Assembly (NCBI RefSeq): GCF_018729455.1
Contig: NZ_JAHHZF010000012.1
Coordinates: 1 to 64,000 of the forward strand
Direction of reading: 5' to 3'
Length of the DNA stretch: 64,000 nucleotides
DNA from: Prosthecodimorpha staleyi
GTDB taxonomy: Bacteria > Pseudomonadota > Alphaproteobacteria > Rhizobiales > Ancalomicrobiaceae
In this document: piece by piece, positions 48,985-57,913 of the stretch
How positions within the stretch are numbered: the first letter of the stretch is position 1
Layout of the letters: each line of letters opens with the position of its first letter
Program-made: the position numbers and the translations under genes
Notes under the pieces: model-generated
Databases searched by the model: none
What the model saw: only the letters and a program-made list of their open reading frames with translations
Told to the model about the DNA's origin: nothing

Positions 48985-49029
48985 CCCCTCATCCGCCCTT
49001 CGGGCACCTTCTCCCGCAAGGGGAGAAGG
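48985..49029. repeat. Palindromic intergenic repeat, copy 3
   Basis: Same orientation as copy 1: CCCCTCATCCGCCCTTCGGG, then CACCTTCTCCCGC and AAGGGGAGAAGG. It differs from copy 1 at only a few bases and is about 290 bases from it. Confidence 0.8.
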
Positions 49030-49156
49030 GGAAGGATCCGGGGGATTGGGAGCGGCCGGATTTCGACGTTCTCGCCTTCCGCCGTGACCGGCGGGGGCGG
49101 TCTTTCCAGTCATTGGGAGGCCGGCGGTGGCGCCGGCGACCGCGGGGGGCTTCGGC

Positions 49157-50008
49157 ATGGAAGAGTGGTTGACGGCTTGGAAACTGCCCTTCGGGGCCTG
49201 GATGAAGGTCGTCATCGACTTCATCCAGGATAATTTCGGGACCGCGCTCGACGGCATCACCGACACGATGAAGTTCATCATCGAGGGCACCACCTGGGTG
49301 TTCCTGCTCCTGCCGCCCCTGGCCATGATCGCCCTCGTCGCCGCCCTGGTCTGGTGGCTGCACCGCAAGGTGTCGCTGACCGTCGGCGTCGCCGCCGCGC
49401 TCCTGCTGATCGCCAATCTCGGCTACTGGGAAGCGCTGATGGAGACCGTGTCGCTGGTCGGCTATGCGACGCTGTTTTCGGTCGTCATCGGCGTGCCGCT
49501 CGGCGTCGCCGCCGGGCACCGTCCCTGGCTCTATGACGCCATGCGGCCCGTCCTCGACCTGATGCAGACCCTGCCGACCTTCGTCTACCTGATCCCGACG
49601 CTGGTCCTGTTCGGGCTGGGCGTGGTGCCGGGCATCATCTCGACCGTCATCTTCGCCGTGCCGGCGCCGATCCGGCTGACCTATCTCGGCATCACCTCCG
49701 TGCCGAAGCCGCTGCTCGAAGCCGGCCAGGCCTTCGGCGCCACCAGGCAGCAGCTGCTCTGGAAGGTGGAACTGCCCTCGGCGCTGCCGACCATCATGAC
49801 CGGCATCAATCAGTGCATCATGCTCAGCCTGTCGATGGTGGTGATCGCCGCCATGGTCGGCGCCGGCGGTCTCGGCAAGCCGGTGGTGCGCGCGCTGTCC
49901 AGCGTCAACATTCCGATGGGCTTCGAGGCGGGCCTCTCCATCGTGCTGCTCGCCATTATTCTCGACCGGGTGTGCAAGGCCCCCGAACGTAAGAGGGGGA
50001 CGCCATGA
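49157..50008 (+). CDS. choW: Choline/betaine ABC transporter permease
   Basis: A 283-residue membrane protein of the ProW/ChoW type with six or seven predicted helices. The N-terminal MEEWLTAWKLPFGAWMKVVIDF and the EAA loop PKPLLEAGQAFGATRQQLLWKVELPSALP match the family. Two starts are plausible: the ATG at 49157 with GGGGGGC upstream, and a GTG at 49127 with a good GGGAGG. The ATG fits the N-terminus of relatives better. The stop overlaps the choV start (ATGA). Confidence 0.92.
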   Translation: MEEWLTAWKLPFGAWMKVVIDFIQDNFGTALDGITDTMKFIIEGTTWVFLLLPPLAMIALVAALVWWLHRKVSLTVGVAAALLLIANLGYWEALMETVSLVGYATLFSVVIGVPLGVAAGHRPWLYDAMRPVLDLMQTLPTFVYLIPTLVLFGLGVVPGIISTVIFAVPAPIRLTYLGITSVPKPLLEAGQAFGATRQQLLWKVELPSALPTIMTGINQCIMLSLSMVVIAAMVGAGGLGKPVVRALSSVNIPMGFEAGLSIVLLAIILDRVCKAPERKRGTP

Positions 50009-51204
50009 GCGAGGGCGAGACCGCCATTTCGATCCGCAATGTCGATATCGTCTTCGCCCCGAACCCGGCCCCGGCCCTGAAGCTGCTCGACGAGGGCCGC
50101 AGCCGGGAGGAGATCCTCGCCGCCACCAATGCGGTGCTGGGCGCCGCCGGCGTGTCGCTGGAGGTCAAGCGCGGCGAGATCTGCGTGCTGATGGGCCTGT
50201 CCGGCTCCGGCAAGTCGACCATCCTGCGCGCGATCAACCGGCTGAACGAGGTCAGCCGCGGCGAGATCCTGGTCGCCGACGAAGGCCAGATGATCAATGT
50301 CGCCTCCTGCGAGGCCGAGACGCTGCGCCGGTTGCGCCAGCGGCGCGTCACCATGGTGTTCCAGCAATTCGCTCTGCTGCCCTGGCGGACGGTGCGCGAG
50401 AATGTCGGCTTCGGCCTGGAACTGCGCGGCATGACCAAGCCCGAGCGGGACGCGGTCGTCGACCAAAAGCTGGCCATGGTCGGCCTGTCGAAATGGGCCG
50501 ACAAGTTCGCCAACGAACTGTCCGGCGGCATGCAGCAGCGCGTCGGCCTGGCCCGCGCCTTCGCGACCGATGCCGACATCCTCTTGATGGACGAGCCCTT
50601 CTCGGCGCTCGACCCGCTGATCCGCACCAAGCTGCAGGACGAGCTTCTGATCCTGCAGAAAGAGCTGAAGAAGACCATCGTCTTCGTCAGCCACGATCTC
50701 GACGAGGCGCTGAAGCTCGGCAACCACATCGCCATCATGGAGGGCGGCCGGGTCGTCCAGTACGGGCCACCGGAGGACATCATCCTCAAGCCGGTCAACG
50801 ACTATGTCCGCGAGTTCGTCGCCAACGTGAACCCGCTCAACGTGCTGACGGCCTACAACGTCATGCGCGACGCCCGCGACCTGGAACCGGCCGGCGAAGG
50901 CTGGCTGTGGCTCGACCGCCGCCGCACCACGCGCTTCCGGCTCGGACCGGACCGCAAGGTCGTCCAGGCCGAGGCGATGGGCAGCGCGGCGACCTGGGTG
51001 GCAACCGAGGATGCCGGCAAGCCCTTCCCGGACGGCGCCCATGTCGCCTTCTGGGCGTGCCAGACGACGCCACTGCGCCATGTCATGCATGCCATGCAAC
51101 GCGATGCCGGGCCGGTCGCAGTGTTCGATGCCGAGGACCATCTGGTCGGCGCCATCGGCGTGCGCGATGTGCTCGGCGCCGTGTTGCGGCGCGAACAGGG
51201 CTAA
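50005..51204 (+). CDS. choV: Choline/betaine ABC transporter ATPase
   Basis: A 399-residue ATPase. Walker A is GLSGSGKST at 64-72, the signature is LSGGMQQR, Walker B is ILLMDEPFSALDPL. The N-terminal extension of about 55 residues before Walker A (with ALKLLDEGRSREEIL) is typical of ChoV/ProV. The C-terminal 130 residues form a tandem CBS-like regulatory region, ending VFDAEDHLVGAIGVRDVL, which in this family responds to ionic strength. It starts within the choW stop. Confidence 0.94.
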   Translation: MSEGETAISIRNVDIVFAPNPAPALKLLDEGRSREEILAATNAVLGAAGVSLEVKRGEICVLMGLSGSGKSTILRAINRLNEVSRGEILVADEGQMINVASCEAETLRRLRQRRVTMVFQQFALLPWRTVRENVGFGLELRGMTKPERDAVVDQKLAMVGLSKWADKFANELSGGMQQRVGLARAFATDADILLMDEPFSALDPLIRTKLQDELLILQKELKKTIVFVSHDLDEALKLGNHIAIMEGGRVVQYGPPEDIILKPVNDYVREFVANVNPLNVLTAYNVMRDARDLEPAGEGWLWLDRRRTTRFRLGPDRKVVQAEAMGSAATWVATEDAGKPFPDGAHVAFWACQTTPLRHVMHAMQRDAGPVAVFDAEDHLVGAIGVRDVLGAVLRREQG

Positions 51205-51232
51205 GTCAGGCCTCTGCGACCCGGTGCGGGCC

Positions 51233-52234
51233 TCACCCGCGCCGGCGACCGCCGCGGGCGCGGGTCTCGGCGCTCGGCGGCGGGCTCTGCAGCGGGCCGA
51301 CGGCGGCCACGATCTCATCGAGGCTCGGACGGGCGCGGCGGATATGCTCGTCGACCGCCCGGCGCATGGCGGCGAGATGGCCCGACGAGGTGCCGCAGCA
51401 GCCGCCGACGATGCGGCAGCCGGTGTCGATCGCCAGCCGGGCATAGTCGGCCATCAGCTCCGGCGTGCCGGTATAGACGACCTTGTCGCCGTCGATGCGC
51501 GGGATGCCGCAATTGGCCTTGGCGACCACCGCCATCTCCGGATGGGCCTCGGTCATGGCGCCGACGGAGGCAAGCAGGTCGGAGGCGCCGACGCCGCAAT
51601 TGGCGCCGACCGCGAGCGGGGCCTGCGCCAGGCCGGCGGCGAGGTCGGCCAATGCGGCCGGCGGCAGGCCCATCATGGTCCTCCCCGCCGTATCGAAACT
51701 CGCCGTCACGGTGAAGGGCAGCCCGACCCGGATCGCGGCCGCGGTCGCGGCGCGGATCTCCTCGGGTGCCGACATGGTCTCGATCCAGGCGACATCGGCG
51801 CCGCCGGCCTTCAGCCCCTCGATCTCCTCGGCAAAGACGTCGATCGCCTCTTCCTCGGTCATCGGCCCGAGCGGGGCGAAGAGATCGCCGGTCGGCCCGA
51901 CCGAGCCGGCAACCACGACCGGGCGACCGGCCGCGTCGGCGACCTCGCGGGCGAGCCGGGCCGCCTTCTCGGCCAGTTCGCGCGTGCGTCCCTCGGCCTT
52001 GTGTAGGGCGAGGCGGCGGCGGTTGCAGCCGAAGCTGTTGGTCAGAATGATGTCGGCGCCGGCATCGACGAAGCCCTGATGCAGGGCGCGGATGCGATCG
52101 GGATGCAGGTCGTTCCAGAATTCCGGCGGATCGCCCGCCTCGAGCCCCATGGCGAAGAGATTGGTTCCGGTCGCGCCGTCGGCGAGCAGGACGGGACGCT
52201 CGGCGAGCAGGGCTTCGAGGCTGGAACGGGTCAT
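51233..52234 (-). CDS. Homocysteine S-methyltransferase family protein
   Basis: A 333-residue TIM barrel of the betaine-homocysteine/MetH homocysteine-domain family. The zinc ligands are Cys213 (GANCG) and Cys279-Cys280 (GGCCGT); the substrate motif DGATGTNL lies at 19-25. It would methylate homocysteine to methionine using glycine betaine, S-methylmethionine, or methyl-corrinoid. It converges with choV (28-base gap) and is within 12 kb of a corrinoid protein, so either a betaine-dependent enzyme producing dimethylglycine or one part of a split B12-dependent methionine synthase is plausible. GGACCACCCC lies upstream of the ATG. Confidence 0.9.
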   Translation of the reverse strand: MTRSSLEALLAERPVLLADGATGTNLFAMGLEAGDPPEFWNDLHPDRIRALHQGFVDAGADIILTNSFGCNRRRLALHKAEGRTRELAEKAARLAREVADAAGRPVVVAGSVGPTGDLFAPLGPMTEEEAIDVFAEEIEGLKAGGADVAWIETMSAPEEIRAATAAAIRVGLPFTVTASFDTAGRTMMGLPPAALADLAAGLAQAPLAVGANCGVGASDLLASVGAMTEAHPEMAVVAKANCGIPRIDGDKVVYTGTPELMADYARLAIDTGCRIVGGCCGTSSGHLAAMRRAVDEHIRRARPSLDEIVAAVGPLQSPPPSAETRARGGRRRG

Positions 52235-52377
52235 CGCGGGGGGTGGTCCTTCGCCGATTGTGCAGCGCGGTGGTAACGGATCCGGCGCCGAGGTCAAGCC
52301 GCGGACGCAAGCCAGCTTGCCAGACCTGCCGGCAACCGCTTACCTGGGAGCGACGTTACGATATTTCGAGGGGTTGA

Positions 52378-52989
52378 ATGGACGACCGGCAGCCGACGCA
52401 TCGCGGATACGCCCTCCTGCGCCACATTGCGCGGGTGCCGCTGGTCATCCTGGTCGCGCTGTCCTTCCTGATCGACGATGTCGTCTTCGCAGCGATCCGA
52501 CCGGTCTTTCGCCGGTTGGCCGAACTGCGTCTGTTCGCGCGCCTGGGCGCGGCAATCCATCGGCTGCCCCCCTATCCCACCCTGCTCCTGTTCCTGATCC
52601 CCTTTGCGGCGATCTGGCCGCCGAAGCTCTATGCCGTCTATCTGATGGCGACCGGCCATTTCTTCGCCGGGCTGGCGGTCTATCTGGCCCTCAAGGTGTT
52701 CGGCTTCATGGCCATCGAGCGCCTGTTTCATGTCACCCGCGACAAGCTGATGAGCATCGGCTGGTTCGCCTGGTGCTACCGCAAGGTGATGGGCTGGCGC
52801 GACTGGGCCTTCGGCATCGTCAAGGCGACGCGGGCCTGGCAGGTCGCGGCCGCCTTCGCGGCGGCCCTCAAGGCGCAACTGCGGGCCCTGCTCGGCCGGA
52901 TTTGGGCGGCACTGGCGCCGCTTCTCGCTGCGGCGCGGGCCGCCGCCTTGCGCTTCTTCCGCTGGCTGAGTGCGCTCGCCGCCCGGTGA
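52378..52989 (+). CDS. Small membrane protein, unknown function
   Basis: A 203-residue protein with two or three hydrophobic segments (about 18-40, 64-84, 86-108) and a long, alanine- and arginine-rich amphipathic C-terminal region (about 140-203). No domain was recognised. A GAGGGG lies upstream of the ATG. It stands alone between the methyltransferase and isochorismatase-like genes. The basic helical tail might bind membrane or nucleic acid, but nothing in the sequence settles it. Confidence 0.6.
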   Translation: MDDRQPTHRGYALLRHIARVPLVILVALSFLIDDVVFAAIRPVFRRLAELRLFARLGAAIHRLPPYPTLLLFLIPFAAIWPPKLYAVYLMATGHFFAGLAVYLALKVFGFMAIERLFHVTRDKLMSIGWFAWCYRKVMGWRDWAFGIVKATRAWQVAAAFAAALKAQLRALLGRIWAALAPLLAAARAAALRFFRWLSALAAR

Positions 52990-53115
52990 TCCGGTCCCTC
53001 CCCCGTTCGCCGCGCCACGGTGGCGCGATCTGTCCGCTCTTCGTCCGTCGCCGTGCTTTCGGCTTTTCGCCCCACGGCTAGGCTCGTATCCATACTCGAA
53101 CCGAGGGAGACGAGA

Positions 53116-53682
53116 ATGTCCGACCTGAAGACCGCCCTGATCGTCATCGACGTGCAGGAGTCGTTCCGCCACCGCCCCTATTTCACGCCCGTCGGCCTCG
53201 ACGCCTATCTGGAGCGCCAGCAGGCGCTGATCGACGGCGCCAAGGCTGCCGGCATCCCGGTCGTGCAGATCTTCCATATCGAGGATCAGGGCCCCTTCGC
53301 GCTCGCCTCCGGCCATGTCGTGCCGCTGGCGCCGCTCGCGATCGCGCCGGATGCCGTCTTCCACAAGCGCCGGCATTCGGCGCTGGTCGGCACCGGCCTC
53401 GATGTCTGGCTGACCAGCCACGGCATCGGCCGGCTGATCGTCTCCGGCATCCGCACCGAGCAGTGCTGCGAGACGACCACCCGGCACGCCTCCGATCTCG
53501 GCTTCAAGGTCGATTTCTGCACCGAGGCGACGCACAGCTTCCCGATGACCGATGCGGCGGGACGCGTCTGGAGCCCGGCCGAGATCGCCGCGCGCACCGA
53601 ACTGGTGCTGGCCGGTCGCTTCGCCCGGATCGTCACCGTCGCCGAGGCGCTCGGCGCGCTACCCGCCCGGATCGCCGCATGA
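53116..53682 (+). CDS. Isochorismatase-family cysteine hydrolase
   Basis: A 188-residue hydrolase. The catalytic triad is visible: Asp in VIDVQESF, Lys in FHKRRHSAL and Cys in SGIRTEQCCETT. The fold includes nicotinamidase, N-carbamoylsarcosine amidase and biuret hydrolase; typical substrates are amides or ureas. The size and this motif order do not pick one. The ATG has GGGAGA upstream and it overlaps the AraC-type regulator gene (ATGA), which probably controls it. Confidence 0.85.
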   Translation: MSDLKTALIVIDVQESFRHRPYFTPVGLDAYLERQQALIDGAKAAGIPVVQIFHIEDQGPFALASGHVVPLAPLAIAPDAVFHKRRHSALVGTGLDVWLTSHGIGRLIVSGIRTEQCCETTTRHASDLGFKVDFCTEATHSFPMTDAAGRVWSPAEIAARTELVLAGRFARIVTVAEALGALPARIAA

Positions 53683-54776
53683 CGGACGAGCAGGCACCCG
53701 CCACCACCAAAGCGCCGGCCGGACTCTCCGGCCTGACCGGGATCGTGCCGGTCGTCGCCGTGGTGCCGCCGCGGGTGCTGCTGCTCGATCTCGCCGGCCC
53801 GATCGAGGTGCTGCGCAAGGCCAATCTCGAACAGGAGGCGGTGCGCTTCGAGGTGACCTATGTGGCGCCGGGCGGAACGGCCGGCAGTTCCATCGGCTTG
53901 GACCTTGCCGGGCTTGCTCCCCTGCCCGACCGCCTCGCCCCCGGCACGATCCTGATCGTGCCGGGCAGCACCGAAGTGCCGCTCCGCGGCGTCCGGCCCG
54001 GCGAGGACCGGGACGGCGCCGCGGAACGTGAGATCGTGCGCTGGCTCGCCCGCGTGGCCAAACAGGCCGGCGTGGCCGCGCCAGGTGGCAGGACCGAACA
54101 GGCCGGTGCCGCGGACCCCGACGTGTTCGGCATCCGGCTGGTCTCGATCTGCTCAGGTGCGCTGCTTGCCGCCCGGGCCGGCCTCCTGGAAGGGCGCGAC
54201 TGCACCACCCATCATGCCTGTCTCGACGAACTCGCCCGCCTCGCCCCGACCGCGCGGGTGCGCGAGAACCGGCTGTTCGTCGACGATGGCGACGTGCTGA
54301 CCTCGGCCGGGATCACGGCCGGCATTGACCTGATGCTGCATCTGGTCGCCCGCATCGCCGGGCCGGCGGTGGCGCTGTCGGTCGCCCGCTATCTGGTCGT
54401 CTATCTGCGCCGCACCGGCCAGGACCCGCAGCTCTCGCCCTGGCTCGAAGGGCGCAACCACATCCATCCGGCGGTCCACCGCGCGCAGGATGCGGTCGCG
54501 GCCGAGCCGGCGCGCGACTGGTCGGTGGCGAGCCTCGCCCGCGTCGCCGGGACCAGCCCGCGGAACCTGTCGCGGCTCTTCAACGAACATGCCGGGTCGA
54601 GCGTGACCGACTATGTCAACCGCATCCGCCTGGCCCTCGCCCGCGACCTGCTGGCCGGCTCGCGCCTCGACATGGAGACCGTCGCCGAACGCGCCGGCTT
54701 CGGCTCGACCCGCCAACTGCGCCGCGCCTGGGGGCGGGTCCACGACGCGCCGCCGAGCCGGATGCGCGGCGAATAG
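53679..54776 (+). CDS. GlxA-type AraC regulator (DJ-1/PfpI + AraC HTH)
   Basis: A 365-residue transcription factor. The N-terminal DJ-1/PfpI-like domain (about 25-220) contains VLLLDLAGPIEVL and SICSGALLAARAGLLEGRDCTTHHA with the nucleophile-elbow cysteine context. The C-terminal AraC domain has two helix-turn-helix motifs (WSVASLARVAGTSPRNLSRLF; DMETVAERAGFGSTRQLRRAW). Similar regulators control carnitine, arginine or amine catabolism. It overlaps the isochorismatase gene and converges on the polyamine-type transporter, which it might regulate. Confidence 0.9.
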   Translation: MTDEQAPATTKAPAGLSGLTGIVPVVAVVPPRVLLLDLAGPIEVLRKANLEQEAVRFEVTYVAPGGTAGSSIGLDLAGLAPLPDRLAPGTILIVPGSTEVPLRGVRPGEDRDGAAEREIVRWLARVAKQAGVAAPGGRTEQAGAADPDVFGIRLVSICSGALLAARAGLLEGRDCTTHHACLDELARLAPTARVRENRLFVDDGDVLTSAGITAGIDLMLHLVARIAGPAVALSVARYLVVYLRRTGQDPQLSPWLEGRNHIHPAVHRAQDAVAAEPARDWSVASLARVAGTSPRNLSRLFNEHAGSSVTDYVNRIRLALARDLLAGSRLDMETVAERAGFGSTRQLRRAWGRVHDAPPSRMRGE

Positions 54777-54787
54777 GCCTGCCGGCC

Positions 54788-54813
54788 GGGGAGCGCGGCC
54801 GAAGCCGCTCCCC
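54788..54813. terminator. Bidirectional stem between the GlxA-type gene and the permease gene
   Basis: GGGGAGCG (54788-54795) and CGCTCCCC (54806-54813) pair around a short loop. It lies in the 42-base gap between two converging genes and can end transcription from both sides. Confidence 0.5.
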
Positions 54814-54818
54814 CGCCC

Positions 54819-55637
54819 TTACCGCTGTTGCCCGCCGCCGCGCAGTTGAGTCAGCAGAATCAGCACCGTGGTGGCGGCGATCATGATGCTCGAGATGGCC
54901 GCGATGGTCGGGTCGATCTGGTCGCGCAGCGAGGCGAACATGTTGCGGGTCAGCGTGGAATTGGGCCCGCCCGAGATGAAGATCGCCACCACCACCTCGT
55001 CGAAGCTGGTCAGGAAGGCGAAGATCGCCGCCGTGACCAGCGGGAACCGGATCTGCGGCATGACCACCAGGAAGAAGGCCCGCGCCCGCGAGGCGCCGAG
55101 GCTCTGGGCGGCGCGCTCCTGGTTGGCGTCGAAGCTCTTCAAGGCCGAGGTGACGATGACCAGCACGATCGGGATGGCCAGCACCGCATGGGCGAGCACG
55201 ATGCCGATCAGCGAGTTGACCAGCTTCAGCTGCACATAGGCGTAGAAGATCGCGATGCCGACCAGGATCACAGGCACGATGATCGGCGTCATCAGGAGCC
55301 AGAAGCCGAGAGTACCGAACCAGAAGCGCGAGTGGAAGAAACCGTAGGCGGCGGCCGTGCCGAGCGGGGTGGCGATCAGCGCGGTCAGGATGCCGGCCTT
55401 GAGCGAGGTCGCGGTCGCATCCATCCAGGACGCCGAGGCGAAATAGGCCTCGTACCAGCGCAGCGACCAGCGGCGCGGCGGGAATTCGAGATATTGCGAG
55501 TCCGAGAAGGACATCGGCACCACGATCAGCGTCGGCAGCACCAGGAAGGCGAGCGTCAGGATGCCAAGCGCATAAAGCCAGAGCCGGTTGCGGTGCGTGA
55601 TCTGGGTTTCCGAGGCGGGACGGTCGAGCCAGGACAT
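54819..55637 (-). CDS. Polyamine-type ABC transporter permease (PotC-like)
   Basis: A 272-residue membrane protein with six predicted helices. The N-terminal region is WLYALGILTLAFLVLPTLIVVPMSFSDSQYLEFPP, and the EAA loop reads NQERAAQSLGASRARAFFLVVMPQIR. It is the second inner-membrane subunit, following the PotB-like permease with one shared base (TGATG). Typical substrates of this class are putrescine, spermidine or other amines. Confidence 0.9.
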   Translation of the reverse strand: MSWLDRPASETQITHRNRLWLYALGILTLAFLVLPTLIVVPMSFSDSQYLEFPPRRWSLRWYEAYFASASWMDATATSLKAGILTALIATPLGTAAAYGFFHSRFWFGTLGFWLLMTPIIVPVILVGIAIFYAYVQLKLVNSLIGIVLAHAVLAIPIVLVIVTSALKSFDANQERAAQSLGASRARAFFLVVMPQIRFPLVTAAIFAFLTSFDEVVVAIFISGGPNSTLTRNMFASLRDQIDPTIAAISSIMIAATTVLILLTQLRGGGQQR

Positions 55638-56554
55638 CAGCCGTGCCCTCCGCCGAAGAGGTCGACGCCGCGTGCGAGCCGCCCGGCCAGCCAGAGGAGC
55701 GCGAAGGTCAGGACCAGCAGCACCACGCCGAGCGCGCTCGCCGCGCCCCAGTTGAAGAAGACCTCGATATTGTCCGCGATCCGGTTCGACACCATCGTCA
55801 CCTTGCCGCCGCCGAGCACGGCCGGCGTCACGTAGAAGCCGAGGCACAGGATGAACACGATCATCCCCCCGGCGGTCAGTCCCGGCACGGAGAGCGGCAG
55901 GAACACCTTGGCGAAGGCCTGGCTCGGCGTCGCCCCGAGGCTGGAGGCGGCGCGCAGGAGGTCGCGGTCGATCGCCCGCATGGCGCCGTAGAGCGGCAGC
56001 ACCAGGAAGGGCAGCAGCACATGGACCATGCCGATCAGCGTGCCGGTCTGGTTGTGGACCAGCGGCAGCGGCTCGCTCCAAAGGCCCGCCTTCATGCCCC
56101 AGGTGTTGATCAGCCCGGTCCGCTGCAGGAGCACCAGCCAGGCATAGGTGCGCACCAGGAGCGAGGTCCAGAACGGCAGGAGGACCGCGATCATGCACAG
56201 ATTGGCGACCCGCTCCGGCAGTTGCGACAGGAAATAGGCCAGCGGATAGCCGACCAGCACGCAGATGGCGGTGGTCAGGCCGGCGATCTGGAAGGTCGCC
56301 ACGAAGGTGCGCATGTACGAGGGCTGCTCGATCATGCGCTGGTAGTTGACCAGGCTGACGCTGCCGTCGTCGCCGACGAAAGAGAGCCAGAACAGCCAGG
56401 CGGTCGGGATCGCCATGGTGACGATCACCAGAAGCAGCGCCGGTACGGCCAGACCGAACAGCGCCAGCCGCTCGAAGGCGTGGTCGCGGCGCAGGGCCGC
56501 CGCGTTGCCGTCGCCCGCCGGAGCCTTCGCCGCGGAACCGGTCGATACGCTCAT
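55637..56554 (-). CDS. Polyamine-type ABC transporter permease (PotB-like)
   Basis: A 305-residue membrane protein with six predicted helices and an EAA loop LLRAASSLGATPSQAFAKVFLPLS. The N-terminal 30 residues are cytoplasmic and rich in Ala and Gly. It overlaps the ATPase gene by four bases upstream and the PotC-like gene by one base downstream. Confidence 0.9.
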   Translation of the reverse strand: MSVSTGSAAKAPAGDGNAAALRRDHAFERLALFGLAVPALLLVIVTMAIPTAWLFWLSFVGDDGSVSLVNYQRMIEQPSYMRTFVATFQIAGLTTAICVLVGYPLAYFLSQLPERVANLCMIAVLLPFWTSLLVRTYAWLVLLQRTGLINTWGMKAGLWSEPLPLVHNQTGTLIGMVHVLLPFLVLPLYGAMRAIDRDLLRAASSLGATPSQAFAKVFLPLSVPGLTAGGMIVFILCLGFYVTPAVLGGGKVTMVSNRIADNIEVFFNWGAASALGVVLLVLTFALLWLAGRLARGVDLFGGGHG

Positions 56555-57657
56555 CGGGCGCCCTCCCGATCCTCGGCGATCAGCACCGTATCCTCGGGCG
56601 CGAGACCGAGTCGCACCGTGGCGCCGCGCTCCGGCAGCGCCGCCCCGAAGGTGCGGGCGGTCTGGCGCAGGTGCAGCGGCGTGCCGTCGGCGAGGCGCAC
56701 CTGCATCAGGATGGTGTCGCCCTGATAGACCACGTTGGCGAGGGTGCCGTCGAAGCGATTGAGCGACCGGCCGGCCGTGTCCCCGGCCCCGTCGCCGCTC
56801 TGCATCAGGTGCAGCCGTTCGGGCCGGATCATCAGCACGTGACCGCCGGTACCCGCGGGTTCGGCCGCCACTGTCAGGGCTGTGCCGCCGTGGTGCCAGA
56901 CGCCGTCGCGGCGCTCGACCGGCAGGAACGAAGATTCGCCGATGAATTCGGCGACGAAGCGGCTGTTCGGCCGCTCGTAGATGTCGCGCGGCGCGCCGAT
57001 CTGGATGATCCGGCCGTGATTGACCACCGCTACGCGGTCCGACATGGTCAACGCCTCGCGCTGGTCGTGGGTCACGTAGACGGTGGTCGAGCCGATCTTC
57101 TCGTGCAGCTGGCGGATTTCGATCTGCATCGCCTCGCGCAGCTGCTTGTCGAGCGCCGAGAGCGGCTCGTCCATCAGCACGATGCGCGGTTCGAACACGA
57201 TGGCGCGGGCGAGCGCCACGCGCTGCCGCTGGCCGCCGGACAATTGATCGATCCGGCGCGGCCCGTAGCCGGCAAGCTGGACCATGGCGAGCGCCGCCTC
57301 AACGCGGCGGGCGATATCGGCGGCCGCCACGCGCCGGAGCTTCAGCGGAAAGGCGATGTTGGCGGCCACGTCCATATGCGGGAACAGGGCATAGTTCTGG
57401 AACACCATGCCGATGTCGCGCCTGTGTGGGGCGAGCCGCACCACCTCGCGCCCGCCGAAGCGGATGCTGCCGCGGTCGGGCCTCAGGAAGCCGGCCAGCG
57501 CCATCAGGAGCGTCGTCTTGCCCGAGCCAGACGGCCCGAGCAGGGTCAGGAACTCGCCCGCGCGGATGTCGAGATCGACCGCGTCGAGCGCACGCACTGG
57601 CCCGTAGGCCTTGGTCAGTTCACGGATGTTGATTTCGAGCGCCGCACTTGGACCCAT
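56551..57657 (-). CDS. Polyamine-type ABC transporter ATPase (PotA-like)
   Basis: A 368-residue ATPase. Walker A is GPSGSGKTT, the signature LSGGQRQRVALARA and Walker B ending in MDEPLSALDKQLR. The C-terminal about 120 residues form a TOBE-type regulatory domain (VMIRPERLHLM-like segment present). The start at 57657 has GGGG a short distance upstream; frames extending further into the 256-base spacer are not supported. Confidence 0.92.
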   Translation of the reverse strand: MGPSAALEINIRELTKAYGPVRALDAVDLDIRAGEFLTLLGPSGSGKTTLLMALAGFLRPDRGSIRFGGREVVRLAPHRRDIGMVFQNYALFPHMDVAANIAFPLKLRRVAAADIARRVEAALAMVQLAGYGPRRIDQLSGGQRQRVALARAIVFEPRIVLMDEPLSALDKQLREAMQIEIRQLHEKIGSTTVYVTHDQREALTMSDRVAVVNHGRIIQIGAPRDIYERPNSRFVAEFIGESSFLPVERRDGVWHHGGTALTVAAEPAGTGGHVLMIRPERLHLMQSGDGAGDTAGRSLNRFDGTLANVVYQGDTILMQVRLADGTPLHLRQTARTFGAALPERGATVRLGLAPEDTVLIAEDREGAR

Positions 57658-57913
57658 GGGATCGGGAGCCCCTTCTCGATCGGATGTCGTGGCAGGCCCG
57701 GGCGCACCGCCCGCGACATCGCGGGCGCCATCGCGCCGAAACGGTCCGGTGCCGGTCTCGGACGCCGGCAGACCGTCCGCCTGGCCGTCGCCCGGGCGAC
57801 CGATGCCGCCGGGCGGCAGCATCGGCGCATGGTTCGGATGGTCCAGGCGCGCGCCGTGCGCCCCGTCCGCTCGACGCGGACGGGACGTTGGGCGTCGGCC
57901 CCGGCCGACCGTA

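Larger units (their letters stand above)
48637..49156. other. Non-coding spacer between choX and choW
   Basis: About 520 bases without a recognisable gene, filled by three copies of a palindromic repeat and purine-rich linkers between them (GGGGGATCG, GGATCCGG type). Frames that are open here have no family resemblance. Confidence 0.7.

Noticed and set aside
48691-49029. Repeat copies between choX and choW read as an insertion sequence
   Set aside because: They are 45-49 bases, lack a transposase and occur in both orientations, which fits a dispersed palindromic repeat rather than an IS.
53011-53027. CGCGCCAC-G-GTGGCGCG palindrome read as a terminator
   Set aside because: Short arms, one-base centre and no T-rich tail; symmetric GC words of this size are common in this GC-rich sequence.
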